Below are positions 51,650-61,389 of a DNA stretch of 64,000 nucleotides, piece after piece. The stretch is from an uncultured Gammaproteobacteria bacterium (GTDB taxonomy: Bacteria > Pseudomonadota > Gammaproteobacteria > Pseudomonadales > Pseudohongiellaceae). The number at the start of each line of letters is the position of its first letter. Positions within the stretch are counted from its first letter, which is position 1. Made by a program: the position numbers and the translations under genes. The stretch lies in contig CAJXSF010000011.1 of the NCBI GenBank assembly GCA_913061515.1, positions 1 through 64,000 of the forward strand. The letters run 5' to 3'. The notes beneath the pieces are model-generated. The model ran no database searches, was not told the origin of the DNA, and saw only the letters and a list, made by a program, of their open reading frames with translations.

Positions 51650-53356
51650 CTATGGTTTCGATAATAGCAATGTGCCAGTAATGCTGTCTTCTCCACGCTC
51701 GTAGAAAATGAACAAGTCGTCGAGCTCGTCGGCATTGAGCGCCGCGCTCATTAGGTCGCCATTGCGCAAGGTGTGCTCCAAATCTAAGCTTTGGTCGGCA
51801 CTGCGCCCTTGCACTTGTCGAAGCTCGCTGTTGAGCTCTATTTCAAACTCGTCAATGATGCGGCGAATGTCGATCTCGTAGTCGTCGCGGGTTTGACTGT
51901 AGTTCAAAGAAGCTAGGAAACGATCTTCGGCCAGCGCAGGCTCGGGGGTGATGCTGTTATGAAACACTTGCACTTGTTGGTCTAATAATACGAGCAAATC
52001 TTGCGCATCGCCGATACCACTGATATTGGCCACAAGTGTAGGGATATGGGCTTGTTCACGCACATTTTCGGCTTGCTCACGAATATCGATTACCGAGCTA
52101 AGCATGCGAACGGCTGAGGGGAATTTGAGCGCCACTGTAAGTTGTCGAGCAGGGCGCCGCGCAAAAGTTTCTCCCTCATTGCGGTATACAAATGCTTCGA
52201 CATTGATGCTGCCAGAGATCGCGAGCCAAAGGAAAATGTCACCCACTGAAACTGGCTCGACACGCCACAGCCAAAGATCTTTGCGCCCATCTCCGTCTTC
52301 GTCATGAAGGAAAACAGTCAGTACATTGCCCCCTGAACGAAGCACTTGTTTGGGTTGCGAGAAATCCATCCCTGTTGCGGTGCCTGCGAATAATGAGACC
52401 TTGCCTCCCTCACGCAAGATAAAGTCGTCGATATTGTCACCATCAACGTCTTGCAGGAGTTCCTCATGGGTTAGCGCGAGAATGCCGGTGAGATTGGCGA
52501 AGTCCAATTGGTCGAAATCGAAGTTGCCAAGGCGTTCACGGATCTCAACGCGGTCAACGGAATAGGTCGGCATCTGTGGGAAATAATCGCCACTAGCGTT
52601 GGCCAGAGACACATCAAAGCGCTCGTCTGTTTCCGAGATTAGGTCCGGTCGTCCATCGTTATTGACGTCACGCAGTTCAATTGAGGGAATGCTAATAGTT
52701 TGTCCGACATCTCGCTCTAAGGAGTCTTGGATGAAGAGTGTTGTGAAATTGCGTATATCGGACAGCACGCTAATAGCGGACTGATATTGATTGTCCTCAT
52801 TGCGGATAAAAAGCTGCAGCGTGCCGGCATTGGGGATGATCAAATCTTCGCGGTTGTCGTTGTTTAGGTCTTGTGAGAAGCGCAGACGGTTGATGCCTGA
52901 CCCAGAGAACCCATTCAGGCCATCTAAAAGCTCGATAGGCTCAGAGAACTGTCCGGCAACGATGGGCCATTGTAGGACACGATTGCCGTCGATAAGCGCG
53001 AGCAAAGAAAAGCGGGTAATACCGTCGCTGTCGACGTAGTTATCGCTCAGGTCCCAGCCCACATTGCGCCCTTGGAAAGTGACGGAGGTGCTTGCTTGTG
53101 TGAAGTCAAAACCAGTGTCACTTGTTTGAAAGTACAGGCCGATAGCAGTCTCGGTAATACTGAGAATATCGGCTAGCCCGTCTTGATTCGCATCGACGAT
53201 GAGAAGCCGATCAATGTCGGCAGGTAATTCAAAATCGAGCCGTTGGTAGTTTTCCAAACTCTCGCTATTAGTTTGGCTAAACCCTTGCGCGGGCAAGGCG
53301 CCCAATAGAAATAGCGAAGCAACTTTCAATGTAAGATGGCGGGAAAATCGCTTCAT
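51650..53356 (-). CDS. Secreted FG-GAP/VCBS repeat protein (second of a pair)
   Basis: A 568-residue protein with a signal peptide ending PAQGFSQ. The body has several FG-GAP/VCBS calcium-loop motifs: LLIVDANQDGLADIL, RFSQDLNNDNREDLI, LRDVNNDGRPDLI, LQDVDGDNIDDFI and FLHDEDGDGRKDLW. This indicates a beta-propeller outside the cytoplasm. The terminal ~90 residues are less repetitive, with NADELDDLFI. Its ATG overlaps the previous gene's stop by four bases. It probably acts with the other propeller, the PDZ lipoprotein and the ABC transporter; the role is unknown. Confidence 0.88.
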   Translation of the reverse strand: MKRFSRHLTLKVASLFLLGALPAQGFSQTNSESLENYQRLDFELPADIDRLLIVDANQDGLADILSITETAIGLYFQTSDTGFDFTQASTSVTFQGRNVGWDLSDNYVDSDGITRFSLLALIDGNRVLQWPIVAGQFSEPIELLDGLNGFSGSGINRLRFSQDLNNDNREDLIIPNAGTLQLFIRNEDNQYQSAISVLSDIRNFTTLFIQDSLERDVGQTISIPSIELRDVNNDGRPDLISETDERFDVSLANASGDYFPQMPTYSVDRVEIRERLGNFDFDQLDFANLTGILALTHEELLQDVDGDNIDDFILREGGKVSLFAGTATGMDFSQPKQVLRSGGNVLTVFLHDEDGDGRKDLWLWRVEPVSVGDIFLWLAISGSINVEAFVYRNEGETFARRPARQLTVALKFPSAVRMLSSVIDIREQAENVREQAHIPTLVANISGIGDAQDLLVLLDQQVQVFHNSITPEPALAEDRFLASLNYSQTRDDYEIDIRRIIDEFEIELNSELRQVQGRSADQSLDLEHTLRNGDLMSAALNADELDDLFIFYERGEDSITGTLLLSKP

Positions 53357-54906
53357 GGCTGTGACACCAACACTGTCAATGCTGAGGAGTGGCGAAGGAA
53401 AAAATCGCTTACTCCGTCTGCATTGATGTCCTCAACGCCAAAATTCATAATGCTGCGCTCTGGCACATATTGCCAAAACGGGGTGTCGGCTATGCGTAGA
53501 TCTGCGCCAATGCTCTTCGCGGCCAAGGTCCCATCGTCGGTGACATAAACGGCGTCATTGGTGCCGTCATTATCCACATCGGCTTGTAGGTTCATCTGCG
53601 ATGAAAGGCCGCGCAAGGTGTCTGCCGAAAAATTCTGATCGAGTTTGAAGTCGGGGCGAGAGTTAAACACCTGACCGTTACCGCCTTGCTGAAACAATAA
53701 CTGCGAACGCACGATGCTCGCGTTGCGCACCGCGTTGATCACGGGGATCGTGTAGTAGCTAACACTGAGTTGCCTTCGACCATTGTTTTCTATGTCGACG
53801 ACAGAGACGTCCAAATCGTAACCTGAGAATTTCATGACCTGATCAGGCGCTTGAAAATCAAAACTGGCACCTTTGTTTAAAAAGAATTGCACATCCCACT
53901 CGTTGGATCGGTCGAGTGTGCGCACGACGTCGATCTGCGCATCGCCATTGATATCCATCAGGCGAATATCCCCGCGAGTGTCGATTGGGCCTTGCCATTG
54001 CGGTTGGGCCGCAAACCCACCGGCGTTATCTTGCACTAAGATATTGATTTGGCCGTATAGATCATTGCCGATATTCATAAATACAAGGTCAGGGCGAGAG
54101 TCGGCGTTTAAGTGGCGGCTGACGGCAGAGGGGCGCCATTGTCTTGAGCGCAGGAGCTCTTCCTGCTCATTGTGTGTCCAGTCACTCACAAAATCGTCGA
54201 AGGCTGAACGGCCGCGAGCGCTAACCCGTAATACAATGCCGTCGCGCTCGTTGATAGAGAGGTCAGTGTTAAAACGAGCACTTCCTAGTGGAACTTCTGA
54301 TGGATCTAAGTCTTCATTGACGGTATTGAATCGGTAGGCTAGTGAGAAGCTTTCATCATCACCCCCTAGAAACAACCCATAGTCTTTAATGCCTGGTAGC
54401 AATAAATCCACTAAGCCATCACCATTAAAATCAGTCAAGGCAGGGAATACATGCACATCTCGTCGGTCCGGCACCGCCGCGACTAGATCCCATTCGAACA
54501 GGGGTTTTAAGTTGTCGGTGTAACTGGCAATCGCGCTCGAAAGGCTAAACACCGCGTTGGCGGCGATTAAAATTAATTCTTGCCCTGGCTCAGGGCGAAG
54601 GTCGGCAAAGGCGATCGCAATAATTTCTGGCTTGATCTCCACGAGCCTAGAGGGCCGGTCGGGAAAGCTGCCGTTGGCTTGTTGCAAATAAATTTGCAGC
54701 TCGCGCCCTGTGTTTTGTTGCCAGCGCGGCAGAATTAAGTCTTTGCGTGAGTCGCCATCCATGTCTTCGAAATACAGGGATTCTGGCCACTCATCGAGAC
54801 TAAGTTGTGTGGCAGTAAAATTGGCCTGTGCGAAAGCGTTACTGCCATAGGAGAGCAGTAAGGTCGACAGTGAAAATAGAACGAAGCGATGCATGATCTG
54901 ATTCAT
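53353..54906 (-). CDS. Secreted FG-GAP/VCBS repeat protein (first of a pair)
   Basis: A 517-residue protein with a signal peptide ending GSNAFAQ. FG-GAP/VCBS motifs include FEDMDGDSRKDLI, LTDFNGDGLVDLLL, HLNADSRPDLV, LMDINGDAQIDVV, QADVDNDGTNDAVY and GVEDINADGVSDFFL. At least six calcium-binding-like loops suggest a seven-bladed propeller in the periplasm or on the surface. Its start and stop each overlap a neighbour by four bases (ATGA). It is related to the next gene, but far enough apart that the two are not a recent duplication. Confidence 0.88.
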   Translation of the reverse strand: MNQIMHRFVLFSLSTLLLSYGSNAFAQANFTATQLSLDEWPESLYFEDMDGDSRKDLILPRWQQNTGRELQIYLQQANGSFPDRPSRLVEIKPEIIAIAFADLRPEPGQELILIAANAVFSLSSAIASYTDNLKPLFEWDLVAAVPDRRDVHVFPALTDFNGDGLVDLLLPGIKDYGLFLGGDDESFSLAYRFNTVNEDLDPSEVPLGSARFNTDLSINERDGIVLRVSARGRSAFDDFVSDWTHNEQEELLRSRQWRPSAVSRHLNADSRPDLVFMNIGNDLYGQINILVQDNAGGFAAQPQWQGPIDTRGDIRLMDINGDAQIDVVRTLDRSNEWDVQFFLNKGASFDFQAPDQVMKFSGYDLDVSVVDIENNGRRQLSVSYYTIPVINAVRNASIVRSQLLFQQGGNGQVFNSRPDFKLDQNFSADTLRGLSSQMNLQADVDNDGTNDAVYVTDDGTLAAKSIGADLRIADTPFWQYVPERSIMNFGVEDINADGVSDFFLRHSSALTVLVSQP

Positions 54907-55871
54907 TCCTCTAATAGTTCGCCATAACCGGTCGCAAAACGGAATAAGCTAAGAAGGCTATACTCTTTCTCACCCTCTACTTGTTGGTAAGAAAATACAG
55001 AGAATAACCACAGGTCGAGAATAGAAAAGCGTGTTTGGGCCGGGTTAAGGCTGGACTCGTATTGCAGCAGCGGGCCCAGCGCGACACGGCTTATTCGTCG
55101 GCCTGGGTCCCAAAGTGCTAGCTCTACATCGAATGTTTCTAGCTCACTAATATTGTCTCGGGCCATGCTAAGGCGGACAGTATCGCCAAGTTGGTATTGA
55201 GTATTGAGCTGGGTGATGAAGTCTTGTGCCGATTGAACAGCGCGGCCGTCCAAGGCAATGATGGTGTCGCCAAGAGCGAGTTCGCGCGCGGGCAGTGGGC
55301 TTTGCGGGAAAAAGTTCACGATGCGGGCGCCACTGATGCGAGAACCTTCGGGCGTCTCAAACACTTCTGTAGTATAGCCTGCGCGGGTGGCGATTGGGTC
55401 GGCTCGATACAACTCAACGGGCACGGCGCGCTCATCATTGATCATGCGTGCATTTAGGGTTGTTTCAAATACCGTAGTGTTGCGGCGCACATGGAGCACA
55501 AAGCTGCTGGCACTACCAAGTTGCTGTGCTAATGCCTCGATTGCATCGGGATGATTGACCTCTTGCCCGTCGATCTCTAAGAGCACATCGCCGGCTCGCA
55601 GTCCTGCTAAATCAGCCGCGCCGTTTGGCGTTACGCTGCGGATGCGAACGCCAGGCAGGACGGTGATATTGCTGAGAGAGTCGCTTTCATTGAGCGCCGT
55701 TTCCATCCCAAAGTTCAGGCCCGCACCGATGGCCTCACCGCTGCTAAGGCTAACAGTCTCCCCCGACAGAGTGATACTTGGCACCAGTTGGCGTGGTTCG
55801 TGGCTGACACATGCCATAAGCGTGGTGCAAAGAGAGAGCGCCAAAATACAGCGCATTAAGGGAATGCTCAT
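54903..55871 (-). CDS. PDZ-domain lipoprotein linked to an ABC-2 transporter
   Basis: About 322 residues from the ATG at 55871, which has AAAGGAAAAG upstream and overlaps the permease stop (ATGA). The signal ends in a lipobox (LMACVSH, Cys). Two PDZ-like domains are visible: GVRIRSVTPNGAADLAGLRAGDVLLEIDGQEV (about 70-140) and GARIVNFFPQSPLPARELALGDTIIALDGRAV (about 180-255). No protease triad is present, so it is a binding or scaffold protein in the periplasm. Co-translation with the transporter and propeller genes suggests one complex. Confidence 0.87.
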   Translation of the reverse strand: MSIPLMRCILALSLCTTLMACVSHEPRQLVPSITLSGETVSLSSGEAIGAGLNFGMETALNESDSLSNITVLPGVRIRSVTPNGAADLAGLRAGDVLLEIDGQEVNHPDAIEALAQQLGSASSFVLHVRRNTTVFETTLNARMINDERAVPVELYRADPIATRAGYTTEVFETPEGSRISGARIVNFFPQSPLPARELALGDTIIALDGRAVQSAQDFITQLNTQYQLGDTVRLSMARDNISELETFDVELALWDPGRRISRVALGPLLQYESSLNPAQTRFSILDLWLFSVFSYQQVEGEKEYSLLSLFRFATGYGELLEE

Positions 55872-56722
55872 ACACTTTTCCTTTGCACCACTAGTAATGC
55901 GATGACCACGAACAGTGCCATCTGCGGAATCGGCACCCATTCATTTAATTGCAACATTTGGGTGTCGATCATGACATCCGAGTAGCCTCGTACAAGCCTG
56001 CTGACGTCTTGTAGATAAGACTGGTCGATGAGAGAAGGTTGGAAGCTCGCATAGACATAATAGGCGCGCTCACCCAACACGCCTTTGAATACATCGAACG
56101 CCAAGCTGAGCCCTAAAGCGCTAGTAACCGCTTGGGTCGCAGATTGTGCCAGCACAGAGACTAGTAGGCCAAAGGCTAGCGCGGCAGGCAATGGCAGTAT
56201 CGCCAAGCGTAGGCCAAGCATGACTTCCTCTTGAATCTCTGCACTGCTAATCAGTTCATAGCCGTCCTCGACTACGGGCCCAAAATCCCATAGCAAAGCG
56301 CTAATGATGACTATGCTGATGCTCAAAAGTGCAAGCGTGCAAAGCGCAAGTAAGTGAATGTTTACTAATTTGGCAACGACGTACCATGGGCGACTTACAC
56401 GTCTTATAAGCGCGTGGCGAATAACACCGGTATCTGCATCATTGGCAAATGACCATGCGGCGTAGGCGAGCATCGACAGCGTAAGAAAGGTCAGCCCAAC
56501 AGAGAAACTGTCGACTAATTGCCCCCAAGCATTGCTGCCCTCTGTAGCTATCTGCGCTTGGCCGAGCAGGGCATCGCGGGCCTGTTGGCTAGACTCAGAT
56601 AGTTTAACGACAATGGCTCGAACTAAGATGATGAGCGTAGGCAGTAGCAAAATAATACGTGCACTTTGACTGCGTAGTGTCACGTAGATTTCGGCCTTCA
56701 ACGCCGCGATAAAGCCTTTCAT
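55868..56722 (-). CDS. ABC-2 type transporter permease
   Basis: A 284-residue inner-membrane protein with six helices. The layout is an N-terminal helix, a periplasmic stretch (residues ~40-65), then five helices including LTLSMLAYAAWSFANDADTGVIRHALIRRVSRPWYVVAKL. That cytoplasmic segment, with R-x-x-R-x-x-R, couples to the ATPase in ABC-2 exporters (GldF/NosY/CcmB-like). The start overlaps the ATPase stop by four bases and the stop overlaps the PDZ gene start. The ABC-2 class moves lipids, glycans, lipoproteins or metals; the cargo is unknown. Confidence 0.87.
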   Translation of the reverse strand: MKGFIAALKAEIYVTLRSQSARIILLLPTLIILVRAIVVKLSESSQQARDALLGQAQIATEGSNAWGQLVDSFSVGLTFLTLSMLAYAAWSFANDADTGVIRHALIRRVSRPWYVVAKLVNIHLLALCTLALLSISIVIISALLWDFGPVVEDGYELISSAEIQEEVMLGLRLAILPLPAALAFGLLVSVLAQSATQAVTSALGLSLAFDVFKGVLGERAYYVYASFQPSLIDQSYLQDVSRLVRGYSDVMIDTQMLQLNEWVPIPQMALFVVIALLVVQRKSV

Positions 56723-57651
56723 GAGGCCACCTGTTCATCGTTCTCGCGCGCGGTAATCGAGTGAAACAGGCTGTTGAGGGAGGCGCGCTTCCAAAGCAAC
56801 TGTTTGACCATGATGCCTTTGCTAACCAATTGTTGATTGATATAAGCCGAGTCCACTTGCAGCAGTTCAAGGGTTAGCACGCCTTGTTCACTATTGTCTT
56901 GGATTGTGACGCCGGGGATGCCTTGGACGATTGAGCAAGCGCGTACCACGTCATCACAGTGGATCTGCAGTTGGCTACTTTGCTGATTGAATAATTGTTC
57001 GACCCGATCGCTGACGACGATCTGACCTTGGTGAAGAATTGAGAGGTGACTGCAGATCTTCTCGAGATAGGCTAGTTGGTGGCTAGAGAGCAGAAATGCG
57101 GTGCCTTCTTCTTGATTGAGTTGTCGAATCAGGGCCATGACATCCTCAACCCCGCCAGCGTCTAAGCCATTAAAGGGCTCGTCCAGAATGACTAAACGTG
57201 GGCTGCCTAATAGCGCTTGCGCGATGGATGTGCGCCGTCGATTGCCTAAAGAGAGCGTTCGGACACGGAACTGGCTGTATTGGCTAATGCCTAAAAGCGA
57301 TTCAACTTGTGCAGGAGTGCGCACGGGTTTTTCGCAAAGAAGAAGGGCATGTTCTAGTGCCTGGCGAACTGTTAATTGTGGGTGCAGACTTGGGCTGTCG
57401 AAGATGCTTACCACGCCGCCTTGGCTGCGATGTAGTTGGCTAGGAGGGTAGCCGAGTAAGCGCACATCGCCGGCGTTAAATTGCTGCATGCCCAGTAGGC
57501 ATTCCAGTGTTGTCGTTTTGCCAGCGCCATTCAGGCCTACTAAACCATGAATGGCGCCGTCGACAACTTCGAGATTCAGCGCACGTAATACCTCGAATTC
57601 ACCAAAGCGTTTGCTCAGGTTTTCCACCTTGATTGGCAGTGCGTTACTCAT
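56719..57651 (-). CDS. ABC transporter ATP-binding protein
   Basis: About 310 residues from the ATG at 57651 (another ATG at 57666 is possible). Walker A is GLNGAGKTT and the signature is LSLGNRRRTSIAQALL, an LSxGxRRR variant of the LSGGQ/LS.GMRQR group. Walker B is RLVILDEPFNGLD and the H-loop is LLSSHQL. The C-terminal ~85 residues are an extra domain, as in NosF/GldA/NatA-type exporters. It pairs with the ABC-2 permease by a four-base overlap. It follows the M16 peptidase gene by 27 bases. Confidence 0.93.
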   Translation of the reverse strand: MSNALPIKVENLSKRFGEFEVLRALNLEVVDGAIHGLVGLNGAGKTTTLECLLGMQQFNAGDVRLLGYPPSQLHRSQGGVVSIFDSPSLHPQLTVRQALEHALLLCEKPVRTPAQVESLLGISQYSQFRVRTLSLGNRRRTSIAQALLGSPRLVILDEPFNGLDAGGVEDVMALIRQLNQEEGTAFLLSSHQLAYLEKICSHLSILHQGQIVVSDRVEQLFNQQSSQLQIHCDDVVRACSIVQGIPGVTIQDNSEQGVLTLELLQVDSAYINQQLVSKGIMVKQLLWKRASLNSLFHSITARENDEQVAS

Positions 57652-57678
57652 GACGGCGCTGGACACGGTGTGACCCTT

Positions 57679-60669
57679 TTATTGAACAAACAGCTCGTCG
57701 ACATCGATGGTAGTCACTTCACCATATTCCGCCAAAGCTTCTTCATCAATGCGGGACATGTCGCCCACAATGGAGATGAGTTTCGCCTTCCCTGCAATAT
57801 GATCGCGTTGGAAAGCCAACATATCTTCTAGAGTAGCGCTTTGTAGCTGGTTGAATCGGCTCGCGCGTGGGTCGTCGCTAATTCCTAGTCGCTCCCAATT
57901 GCGTGCTGTGTTGTTAATCTGCCTGAAACCGACAGTCGAGGTACGGTAGCGATTGGCTAAAGCGCTCTTAGATTCTTCGAAACGTTCTCCAGACACTGGC
58001 ATGTTTTCAAATAAATCTAGGAAGGCCGCAAGTGCATCGACAGTCTTATCGTTCTGTGAGCTGATAGCGCCAAGCCCAAGATTCTCTGCGTCCAGGCGTC
58101 CGCCTTGGGCATATTGTGCTTGTGCTGAGTAGGCTAGTGCACGCGCTTCACGCAGCTCCTGGAACACAACGCTAGACATGCTAGTGCCGAAATAGGAGTT
58201 GTATAACGATGCAGGGATGACGAGTGATTCATCGTATGTGCCGTCAGGGAATTCAATACGGACTTGTGCCTGCGCCGTTTCTTGGTTCACAACATAGATC
58301 TGGTTACTGCTGACCTCGCGTGCGGTACGGAACCGGTACGCGGGGGTGTCGAGCAATTGTGATGGCACCTCGTAGTGGGCGCGCAGCTTCTCCAGTAGCG
58401 TGTCTAATGGCAATGAGCCCGTGTAGCTGAGCGTGTGCTTGTATTGCAGTAAGCCGGCGATTAACGCCTGCAGCTCTTCGACTGTCGCCGCTTGAATCTG
58501 CTGCGAACTTAGGGACTTGAGCATTGGTGAGTCTTCGCCATAGCGATTGTAGAGGAACAAGGCTTGGCTAATGGCGCGGGGGTCTTGCTTCTGGTCTTCA
58601 CGAGACTTCAGGATGATGGCTTTGAGCTCTTCTAGAGTCGCCTCGTCAGTGACAGGGTTGCGAACCAGTTCGAGCATTAGGTCGAGTGTTGCCTCAAATT
58701 GTTCATCTAGGCCAGAGATCGCAATAGTCGACTCGTTTGCGCCTGCACCAATGCCAAACTCACTGCCAAGTCGATACCATTGCTTTTGCAGCTCTTCGGC
58801 GCTTAGATCGCCAGCGCCGGACTTGTCGAGTAAAGCGGTCGCTAATCCTAGCGCGTCATTCTCCTCTGTACCCACTTCGATCCCGATTGAGAACGAGAAC
58901 AAATCATTTAATGGGTTTGGCGCGTAATACAACGGCACGCCTGGGGCGAATTCAACGATCTGATAGTCCTGACCTGCTTGCACATAGGTCGGTTCAATTT
59001 CTTCGTAGGGCATTGCCAAAATAGCCGCTGCGAATTGCGACTGACGTGTCGGGTCGATTGAGACCGGATCAATCTGCGGTTTCTCTACATGGGGAATATC
59101 TTGCTGTTCGTCGATGCGCTGCACGGCAACATAGTTATCGCCTAAGTATTGATTGGCCACGCGCACGATATCTTCTTTGCTCACGCGCTCTAGGCGTTCG
59201 ATCTCTGCGGCGTATTCATCCCAATCGGCCTCTTGAATAAAGGCCGCACGCATATTGCTTACGCGGGCGGTGTTGGATTCTAGTGCTTGTTTTTCGGTTT
59301 TCTTAAAATCATTGACGATGGCCGGAATGATCCAGTCTTCGAACTCGCCGGCTTTGACCAAGGCGATTTGATCTAACAATAGCTGCTCAACCTCTTCGAG
59401 GGTTTGGCCTTGCTTTGGCACCCCCCAAAGGCGTTGCGAGCCATAGTCATTGAGAAACTCCGGTGAGGAGCCAGCCGCTTGCACCGCTTGCGCCTGGTTC
59501 AGGTTTAAGTTGATCAAGCCCGCTGTCCGGTTGTCCAAAATCATATCAACCAGCATTAGGGCTTCTTTGTCAGGGTGACCATTGGGAACAGTGCGGAAGG
59601 CAATCTCGACTTCCTCCTCACCTCGGTAGCGCACAGTCATGCGCTCAACTCCATTGATAGGGTCTTCGATCCACGGGCCAACCTCTGGCACCGGCTTGGC
59701 TTGCCACTGGCCAAAGGCGTCGCTGATCGTGGCGATCGTCTCATCAATGTTGATATCGCCACTGATAAAGATCGCCATATTATTGGGCACATAATAAGTG
59801 TCGAAATAATTTTGGATATACACCAAAGAAGGGTTTTTTAGGTGCTCGGCGTCACCAATCGTAGTTTGCTGGCCATAGGGGTGTTTTTTATAAAGCAGTT
59901 CGCTGATGGCGTAGTAAGACACTCTGTCGCGGTTATCGACGCTTTGATTCTTCTCCTCATACACAGTCTCTAGCTCAGTATGGAACAAGCGGAAAACTGG
60001 GTTGATGAAGCGGTCGGACTCGATGGCCGCCCATTGCTGCAAGCGATTGGATGGCAGGCCTACCTTATAAACAGTCTCTTCATGTGAGGTGTGCGCGTTG
60101 AGCCCACCCGCGCCCATGCTGTTGTAGAGTTTGTCGATCTCATTGGGGATTGCATAGGCCGATGCCTCTTGGGCAACGCTGTTGATTTGCGCATAAATTT
60201 GCGCACGGACATCAGGGTCTGTCTCGTTGAAATGTTGCTCGTACAAGGCGGTGATCTGGTCTAGATAGGGCTTTTCAGCGGCATAGTCTAAGGTGCCAAG
60301 GTTTTGGTTGCCCTTAAATAGAAGGTGTTCTAAATAATGAGCAAGGCCTGTGGCATCGGCAGGGTCATTTTTGCTGCCCGCTTTGACGGCGATCTCTGCA
60401 TAAAAGCGTGGTTCTTGATGGTTTTCAGTAAGATAGACTTGCAAACCATTGTCGAGCTCATAGATATGGACACTCATCGGGTCATCAGCATCAGGCGCAT
60501 GAATCTGGCGATAGCCTACATCGACACTCTGCTCGGGTACCCGCATTTCAGGTTCCGACGGGGCAGTTTGCTCTTGAGGGCTACACGCGCTAAGGCCTAG
60601 AGCGGCAAGCGTCGTGACGGCGATGGCGGCGAAGTGTTGGTAGCGTCTGATAAAGCAAGACGATGACAT
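57679..60669 (-). CDS. M16-family zinc metallopeptidase lipoprotein (pitrilysin/insulinase-like)
   Basis: About 996 residues from the ATG at 60669 (TTGGAGA upstream). The frame runs to 60717 but without a signal-like start. The signal ends LGLSACSPQ, a lipobox. The N-terminal M16 domain has the inverted zinc motif HYLEH with downstream Glu in ELETVYEEKNQ. The second half (from about residue 530) is an inactive M16-like partner domain, as usual for one-chain enzymes. It would degrade peptides in the periplasm. It is the first gene of the ABC/PDZ/FG-GAP operon. Confidence 0.92.
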   Translation of the reverse strand: MSSSCFIRRYQHFAAIAVTTLAALGLSACSPQEQTAPSEPEMRVPEQSVDVGYRQIHAPDADDPMSVHIYELDNGLQVYLTENHQEPRFYAEIAVKAGSKNDPADATGLAHYLEHLLFKGNQNLGTLDYAAEKPYLDQITALYEQHFNETDPDVRAQIYAQINSVAQEASAYAIPNEIDKLYNSMGAGGLNAHTSHEETVYKVGLPSNRLQQWAAIESDRFINPVFRLFHTELETVYEEKNQSVDNRDRVSYYAISELLYKKHPYGQQTTIGDAEHLKNPSLVYIQNYFDTYYVPNNMAIFISGDINIDETIATISDAFGQWQAKPVPEVGPWIEDPINGVERMTVRYRGEEEVEIAFRTVPNGHPDKEALMLVDMILDNRTAGLINLNLNQAQAVQAAGSSPEFLNDYGSQRLWGVPKQGQTLEEVEQLLLDQIALVKAGEFEDWIIPAIVNDFKKTEKQALESNTARVSNMRAAFIQEADWDEYAAEIERLERVSKEDIVRVANQYLGDNYVAVQRIDEQQDIPHVEKPQIDPVSIDPTRQSQFAAAILAMPYEEIEPTYVQAGQDYQIVEFAPGVPLYYAPNPLNDLFSFSIGIEVGTEENDALGLATALLDKSGAGDLSAEELQKQWYRLGSEFGIGAGANESTIAISGLDEQFEATLDLMLELVRNPVTDEATLEELKAIILKSREDQKQDPRAISQALFLYNRYGEDSPMLKSLSSQQIQAATVEELQALIAGLLQYKHTLSYTGSLPLDTLLEKLRAHYEVPSQLLDTPAYRFRTAREVSSNQIYVVNQETAQAQVRIEFPDGTYDESLVIPASLYNSYFGTSMSSVVFQELREARALAYSAQAQYAQGGRLDAENLGLGAISSQNDKTVDALAAFLDLFENMPVSGERFEESKSALANRYRTSTVGFRQINNTARNWERLGISDDPRASRFNQLQSATLEDMLAFQRDHIAGKAKLISIVGDMSRIDEEALAEYGEVTTIDVDELFVQ

Positions 60670-60784
60670 AGTGGTCTCCAATTTGATGAGCAAAGGCTTA
60701 CACGCCTTTTTCGACAACAGTTAATGTAATGAATTCCACGCAGAAGTCCAATACAAGCTAGACAAGACCCGAGAAGAGCCGCGG

Positions 60785-61105
60785 CTATTGCGCGGTGGCT
60801 TGTTCGGCAGGCTCACCTTGAATCATCTCGCGTGCTTCCTGCAAAGACTCAGAAAGCAGTAACAACTGGCGCGAAGAGTTCTGTAGATTAGCCTGTAAAC
60901 TGGCAACTTGTTCTTGTATTTGCGCTGTATGGGCTTCATTTTGCGCTAATTGTGCCTCAGTTTGAGTAAGTTGCTCAGCAAGCGTTGCTCGCTCTGCCTC
61001 ACTTTGGACTAGCTCAGTTTTCAGTTGTAATGCGGCTGAGAACTGTAGAAATGCCGCTGCCAACGCTGCTAAGACGAAAATGGTCGCAATAATGGTTGTT
61101 CTCAT
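60785..61105 (-). CDS. Small membrane-anchored coiled-coil protein
   Basis: A 106-residue protein. A single N-terminal helix (MRTTIIATIFVLAALAAAFLQF) is followed by ~70 residues of Glu/Gln/Ala/Leu heptad repeats (QSEAERATLAEQLTQTEAQLAQNEAHTAQI), a coiled coil. It is probably anchored in the inner membrane and faces the periplasm. No family is recognised. It lies upstream of the M16 gene on the same strand (116 bases) and could be in the same transcript. The start overlaps a doubtful short frame by four bases. Confidence 0.6.
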   Translation of the reverse strand: MRTTIIATIFVLAALAAAFLQFSAALQLKTELVQSEAERATLAEQLTQTEAQLAQNEAHTAQIQEQVASLQANLQNSSRQLLLLSESLQEAREMIQGEPAEQATAQ

Positions 61106-61308
61106 GAGATCTGTTGAGCTCCTTGCAAATACTGCATGTAGTCTATCTGTTCAATGGGGGGGAATGCATCCTTTTGCAAGTAACGATGAGCTGGAGCGGT
61201 TAGTGTGAGAGCTTGTTTGATAGCGCTACTGCGGCAGCTTTTTTGTAACATATTGTTGCAATTGGTGGTAAATACGTAGGATATTGAGAGGCCTTGAAAA
61301 TATTTCAT
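61102..61308 (-). CDS. Doubtful 68-residue open reading frame
   Basis: The frame overlaps the next gene's start by ATGA, which would suit coupling. However, it has no ribosome site, no recognisable domain, a mixed composition (three Cys, many polar residues) and lies within the divergent regulatory region of the TonB receptor. If it is not a gene, the stretch 61106-61531 (~425 bases) is non-coding and holds the palindromes described separately. Confidence 0.25.
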   Translation of the reverse strand: MKYFQGLSISYVFTTNCNNMLQKSCRSSAIKQALTLTAPAHRYLQKDAFPPIEQIDYMQYLQGAQQIS

Positions 61309-61389
61309 CTTATGGATCGATCATCACAGAAAAAAGGTTTGCTCCGCGCAAAAAAAACTGTTTAAACTGCAGCTGTGAAGGAAGAGTAA

